Shown here piece by piece: positions 4,295 to 7,650 of a stretch of DNA of 7,650 nt (its first letter is position 1; each line of letters opens with the position of its first letter). A model generated the notes under the pieces. The model was given only the letters and a program-made list of their open reading frames with translations, was not told the DNA's origin and did not search any database. A program made the position numbers and the translations under genes. Where the stretch lies: positions 1 to 7,650 of the forward strand of contig JALSLS010000423.1 of assembly GCA_026988195.1 (NCBI GenBank), given 5' to 3'. This DNA is from Methylomonas sp. GTDB taxonomy: Bacteria; Pseudomonadota; Gammaproteobacteria; Methylococcales; Methylomonadaceae.

Positions 4295-7200
4295 TTATGA
4301 GTTTGCTTGGGCTTGCAATAGTCGGCAGACTTGCTGATAAATTTTTTCTAAATCACTCTGCTCATATTTTGTAGTATTAGTATCTCCGGCCTTATACATT
4401 TTGACTAGTTCACTGGCTATATGGCACATCTGTTCATGTATAGGTTTAAAATTTTCCAGCCATGCTTGGTCAAATAAATTTTCTTGTTCAAAACGTATAA
4501 GCCATGCATGAAGGTGACATTTAACAAAGCGTTTTCCCGAACCACTGTTTTCTGGTGGGAGTAAAAAACTAGTAATATTTTTAAACCAATGTTCAGTGGT
4601 TAACTGCAGTAAATATATTTTTTGCTGTTGTAAGGTGAGGTTTTGCTGGGCAAAATCTATCCATTGCTGATTAGCTGTGTAGCTAGCAAGCCATGCTGGC
4701 AAATCAGCAGCAGGCAGCGGACGAGAAATACCATAGCCCTGTGCCTCTTCACAACCCATGCTTAATAGCATTAAGCCATGAGCATCTGTTTCAACCCCTT
4801 CTGCAATAATTTCACGGTTAAATGCATGAGCCAAGCCAATGACACCTTTAATAATACTGTAATCATTGGGGTCGTCTAATAAATCACGAACAAATGTTTG
4901 GTCAATCTTGATGGTGTTAACTGATAAGTTTCTCAAGTGAGTTAAAGAAGAGTAGCCGGTACCAAAATCATCCAGAGCTACATTAAAACCCAGTACATTT
5001 TGACAATTTTTAATAATAGCACTGATGGCATCGAGGTCACCGAGTGCACTGCTTTCTAATATCTCTAACTGTAAATCTTGAGAGTTGACTGATGGGTGTT
5101 GGTCTAGTGAATCATTTAATTGATCAAAGAAAGTGGTAGATTGTATATGATGAGAAGAGATATTGATGCTGACTTCGAGTTTAATACCTTGTCGTTGCCA
5201 ACTATCAAGTTGCTGCATTGCTTGATTGATTACCCAGCCACCAATTTGGATTTCTAAGTCAGTCCCTTCAATTAAAGGAAGAAAATCTAGGGGGGGTATC
5301 AAGCCTTTTACAGGGTGGATCCAGCGAATAAGTGCTTCTGCTCCAAATACTTTGCCTGTTTTCATATTAACCTTAGGCTGGTAATACAGGCAAAATTCGT
5401 TATTAGCTAATGCCTGCTTAATCTCTTGAAACTGTGTTTGCTTGCGAATAGTTTGTTGGTCATCAAGGGTGCTGAAGTAGTGTTGTTGATTTTTACCGTC
5501 TAACTTAGCTTGGTACATTGCATGATCAGCATGGCGTATTAAGGTATCTAAATCAGCATGATCAAGTGGGTAGATAGTTGCTCCAATGGATGCGCTGATG
5601 TTAATAGGGTAGCCATCAATAAGATAAGGCTGTGCTAAAGCTGTGCCAATCCTGTCTAACAGTTGTTCACATTGTGCATGGGATCCAATATTGCCTAATA
5701 AAAGTACAAATTCATCACCCCCTTGACGTGACAATGTATCTTCTTCTCTGATCGTTACTTTAATACGTTTAGCCACTTCAATTAATAATTGATCGCCTGC
5801 ATCATGGCCAAAATCATCATTAACCGGTTTAAAGTTATCTAAATCAAGGAAACAGATTGCCAGCATGCTGTTTGTACGGTTACTGTGCGCCACCGCTTGC
5901 TTAAATCGATCGGCAAATAATACGCGATTAGGTAGCTGGGTAAGCGCATCATAATGTGCCATGAAACTAAGCTTGTCTTCTGTTGATTTTTGTTGAGTTA
6001 TCTCTTGTACAGTTCCCATTATTTTTATTGGGTTTCTAGCTGAATCAAATTCAGCTTGACCTACAGAACGCATCCAACGTAACTTTCCTTGTGTATCAAT
6101 AATTCTGTAGTCAACATCTAATTCTGTTCCCTGCTCTATATGCTGTTTGACCATCTTAATAATATGCTCACGATCGTCAGGGTATATCGCTTCAATAAAG
6201 TCATCCCACGTTGGTTCAGTTAAATTAGGAAAGCCAAGTTGTTGAGTTACAGCCTCAGACCAAATCTCTCTCTTGGTAATCAAATCTGTTTCCCATGTAC
6301 CAATGCCACCATATAACTGACACAAGCGTAATCGGTGTTCACTATTTTGAAGTTGCTCTACTGCCTGTTTACGGTCATTATCTAGTATTATTTGTGCACA
6401 TAGCTCCGAAATTGATGCGGCAAAATCCTCATCTTCGATTGTCCACTTTCGCCGAGAACCAATCTGCTCATAACAGGTAATGCCAATGACTTTACCTTGA
6501 ATCCGAATAGGAGTATCCAACATAGACATAATGCCGAGCGGTATTAAATAGTCTTCACTAAACTCGAGGGTTGAAGGGTGACTCAGTGCATCATCTGCAG
6601 AGATAAAACCAGTATTATTTAATACCTCGAAATAACGCGGGTAGTTTTTAGCTTCAAGGGTAAGTGCTGCAGTTGAGAGCTCCCCATCGTTGTAGAGAGA
6701 TTGACAGGTAATGGCTGAATTATCCTCATTGAGGAGCCAAACACTAACACGGGCAAGTGTTAATTGCAGGGCTGAGACAGTCATAATTTTAGCGAATGCA
6801 TCATTCAGATCAGTGAAGCTGTGTTTAGCTAAATTTAAAAGCACCTGCTGGTTTTGCAAAACACGTACTTGGTGTTCATGTAACGACTCAGCAATTCTTT
6901 CACGCTCAACTATTGATTCAATGCGTTCAATTTCAATAGTCGCTCTAACAGCAAGACTCTTTAATAGGTTTAGGGTCGATAGGTGGTTAGACATAGGTTT
7001 GTCATCTATCATGGATAACAGACCTATAGTTTTTCCTTCGTGGTTTTTAAGTGCTATACCGATATAACTTTCAGCCTCCATATCAACCAGCATAGTATCA
7101 TCAGGAAAGAGTTGCTGGATGTTATTAGGCCAAAAATCAACCGTATCACCTTTACTGGTTACCACTTCACAAGGTGTTCCTGTTAATGAATAGCTAAAAT

Positions 7201-7650
7201 TCTCTCCGAATCTACCATTTGCCCATAAGGCTATCATATCTGCTTGAGTATTGCTTTCTGCATTGAGTTTGGCTATAAAGGCATAACGCATATCATGTGC
7301 AAGAGCTAATTGACGCACAATAGTTTTGAAAATATCATCAGTTGCTGATTCACCTGTTTCAGCTAAGGCTTGTAAAACTAAATCACTCCGTTTTTGCTCG
7401 GTAATATTTCTATGAGTGCCGATCATTCTGCTAGGTTGATTATCGTCACCCCATTCAATAATTTGACCCACTGAATGTAACCACTGCCAATTACCAGTAG
7501 CCGTTTTTATCCTATATTCTGCAACGTTAGGCTCCCCTGTTTTGAGACACTCATTAAATAAGCTTAATACATTATCTTTATCGTCTGGGTGAATATTCCT
7601 TTGCCACAATTTAAGGTTGAATTTAAGTGGCATGGAGGTGGTGCCTAATA
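4295..7650 (-). CDS. Multisensor GGDEF-EAL c-di-GMP enzyme: PAS-GAF-GAF-PAS-GGDEF-EAL-(CZB-like), N-terminus beyond window
   Basis: Probably bifunctional enzyme making and degrading the second messenger c-di-GMP. The frame stays open to the window edge. Its first visible Met (7631-7633) would start inside a PAS_3 fold, so the true start is upstream. Numbering from that Met: PAS_3 (~1-80, IHPDD), GAF (~95-238), GAF (~265-420), PAS_3 (~437-547, IYPDD), GGDEF (~555-715), EAL (~738-975) and a CZB-like tail (~1005-1090). The cyclase looks intact: FLDLDNFK (595-602) and GGDEF at 638-642, with an inhibitory I-site RxxD at 629-632. The phosphodiesterase keeps EAL (766-768), the NIS asparagine, DDFGTGYSSL (from Asp888), KID, EGVET (from Glu945) and the loop Gln (EAQGYG). 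The tail has His1015, Cys1039 (CxxxxW), His1066 and Cys1070/His1071. No membrane segment is visible, so this part is cytoplasmic. The stop codon lies in the MITE-2 duplication. It converges on ssrA. Confidence 0.95.
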   Translation of the reverse strand, partial: LGTTSMPLKFNLKLWQRNIHPDDKDNVLSLFNECLKTGEPNVAEYRIKTATGNWQWLHSVGQIIEWGDDNQPSRMIGTHRNITEQKRSDLVLQALAETGESATDDIFKTIVRQLALAHDMRYAFIAKLNAESNTQADMIALWANGRFGENFSYSLTGTPCEVVTSKGDTVDFWPNNIQQLFPDDTMLVDMEAESYIGIALKNHEGKTIGLLSMIDDKPMSNHLSTLNLLKSLAVRATIEIERIESIVERERIAESLHEHQVRVLQNQQVLLNLAKHSFTDLNDAFAKIMTVSALQLTLARVSVWLLNEDNSAITCQSLYNDGELSTAALTLEAKNYPRYFEVLNNTGFISADDALSHPSTLEFSEDYLIPLGIMSMLDTPIRIQGKVIGITCYEQIGSRRKWTIEDEDFAASISELCAQIILDNDRKQAVEQLQNSEHRLRLCQLYGGIGTWETDLITKREIWSEAVTQQLGFPNLTEPTWDDFIEAIYPDDREHIIKMVKQHIEQGTELDVDYRIIDTQGKLRWMRSVGQAEFDSARNPIKIMGTVQEITQQKSTEDKLSFMAHYDALTQLPNRVLFADRFKQAVAHSNRTNSMLAICFLDLDNFKPVNDDFGHDAGDQLLIEVAKRIKVTIREEDTLSRQGGDEFVLLLGNIGSHAQCEQLLDRIGTALAQPYLIDGYPINISASIGATIYPLDHADLDTLIRHADHAMYQAKLDGKNQQHYFSTLDDQQTIRKQTQFQEIKQALANNEFCLYYQPKVNMKTGKVFGAEALIRWIHPVKGLIPPLDFLPLIEGTDLEIQIGGWVINQAMQQLDSWQRQGIKLEVSINISSHHIQSTTFFDQLNDSLDQHPSVNSQDLQLEILESSALGDLDAISAIIKNCQNVLGFNVALDDFGTGYSSLTHLRNLSVNTIKIDQTFVRDLLDDPNDYSIIKGVIGLAHAFNREIIAEGVETDAHGLMLLSMGCEEAQGYGISRPLPAADLPAWLASYTANQQWIDFAQQNLTLQQQKIYLLQLTTEHWFKNITSFLLPPENSGSGKRFVKCHLHAWLIRFEQENLFDQAWLENFKPIHEQMCHIASELVKMYKAGDTNTTKYEQSDLEKIYQQVCRLLQAQANS

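Larger units (their letters stand above)
3990..4297. mobile_element. MITE-2: ~292-bp non-autonomous element with 8-bp target-site duplication at the GGDEF-EAL stop codon
   Basis: The element is 3998-4289. Its outermost 9 bp are a perfect inverted repeat, CCTGATTAC (3998-4006) and GTAATCAGG (4281-4289). Similarity continues to about 24 bp (19 of 24 match), ending in CAGCC/GGCTG. The same 8-mer AAAGATTA abuts both ends (3990-3997 and 4290-4297). The right copy contains the complement of TAA, the stop codon of the minus-strand GGDEF-EAL gene, so the insertion preserved the reading frame. There is no transposase; the only open frame inside (from 4100) is a shadow without family features. The interior holds strong hairpins at 4059-4140 and 4218-4240. 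The 8-bp duplication matches MITE-1 in length, but the terminal sequences differ, so the two are not the same family by their ends. Confidence 0.8.

Noticed and set aside
4100..4300. Plus-strand 66-codon open frame across MITE-2
   Set aside because: It runs through palindromic repeat DNA and into the end of the GGDEF-EAL gene, has no ribosome site and gives a sequence shaped by the hairpins. Not a gene.
6295..7067. Plus-strand frames of 61 and 118 codons inside the GGDEF-EAL gene
   Set aside because: Antisense to well-conserved GAF/PAS coding sequence and without recognisable motifs.
7631..7633. ATG at 7633 as the true start of the GGDEF-EAL protein
   Set aside because: It falls in the middle of a PAS_3 fold, the frame continues open to the window end, and the preceding residues (LGTTS) fit a continuing PAS domain.

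Overview
The window is AT-rich (roughly 38-40% G+C by eye). It looks like a chromosomal segment of a free-living, motile gammaproteobacterium. The evidence is an E. coli-like fused siroheme synthase (CysG), a one-piece tmRNA whose tag begins ANDENY, Aer/CetB-type energy-taxis genes and a large c-di-GMP enzyme. The genus cannot be assigned from sequence alone.

Layout. Positions 1-765 (minus) carry the N-terminal 255 codons of cysG, cut by the window edge. Divergently, 851-1081 (plus) encodes a small TusA-family sulfur carrier, so the left end deals with sulfur and siroheme metabolism. A bidirectional hairpin terminator at 1097-1131 separates it from a convergent two-gene minus-strand operon. 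That operon encodes a soluble Aer-type PAS protein (3131-2610) and an overlapping chemoreceptor with two membrane segments, no periplasmic sensor domain and a C-terminal zinc-binding CZB domain (2632-1139). Together they look like a split aerotaxis/energy-taxis receptor of the CetB/CetA kind. The tmRNA gene ssrA (3388-3764, plus) follows, with a clear promoter and terminator. The right third (7650-4295, minus) is one large, 5'-truncated PAS-GAF-GAF-PAS-GGDEF-EAL protein. It has an apparently intact cyclase, I-site and phosphodiesterase, plus a C-terminal segment that I read as a divergent CZB domain.

The most striking non-coding feature is that ssrA is bracketed by two small non-autonomous mobile elements (MITEs). 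Each has terminal inverted repeats and a perfect 8-bp target-site duplication. MITE-1 (95 bp, duplication ATTTTTTG) lies in the probable 5' leader of the PAS-chemoreceptor operon. MITE-2 (292 bp, duplication AAAGATTA) inserted exactly at the stop codon of the GGDEF-EAL gene, and the duplication restored that stop codon. MITE-2 contains a predicted three-way-junction fold and a pair of oppositely oriented GTCAT-stem-ATCCAG modules.

Together the signalling genes suggest that redox/energy state (FAD-type PAS) and zinc/oxidant state (CZB) feed both chemotaxis and c-di-GMP turnover. This link is inferred from domain content and proximity. I saw no CRISPR array, phage gene, transposase gene or clearly new multigene defence system.
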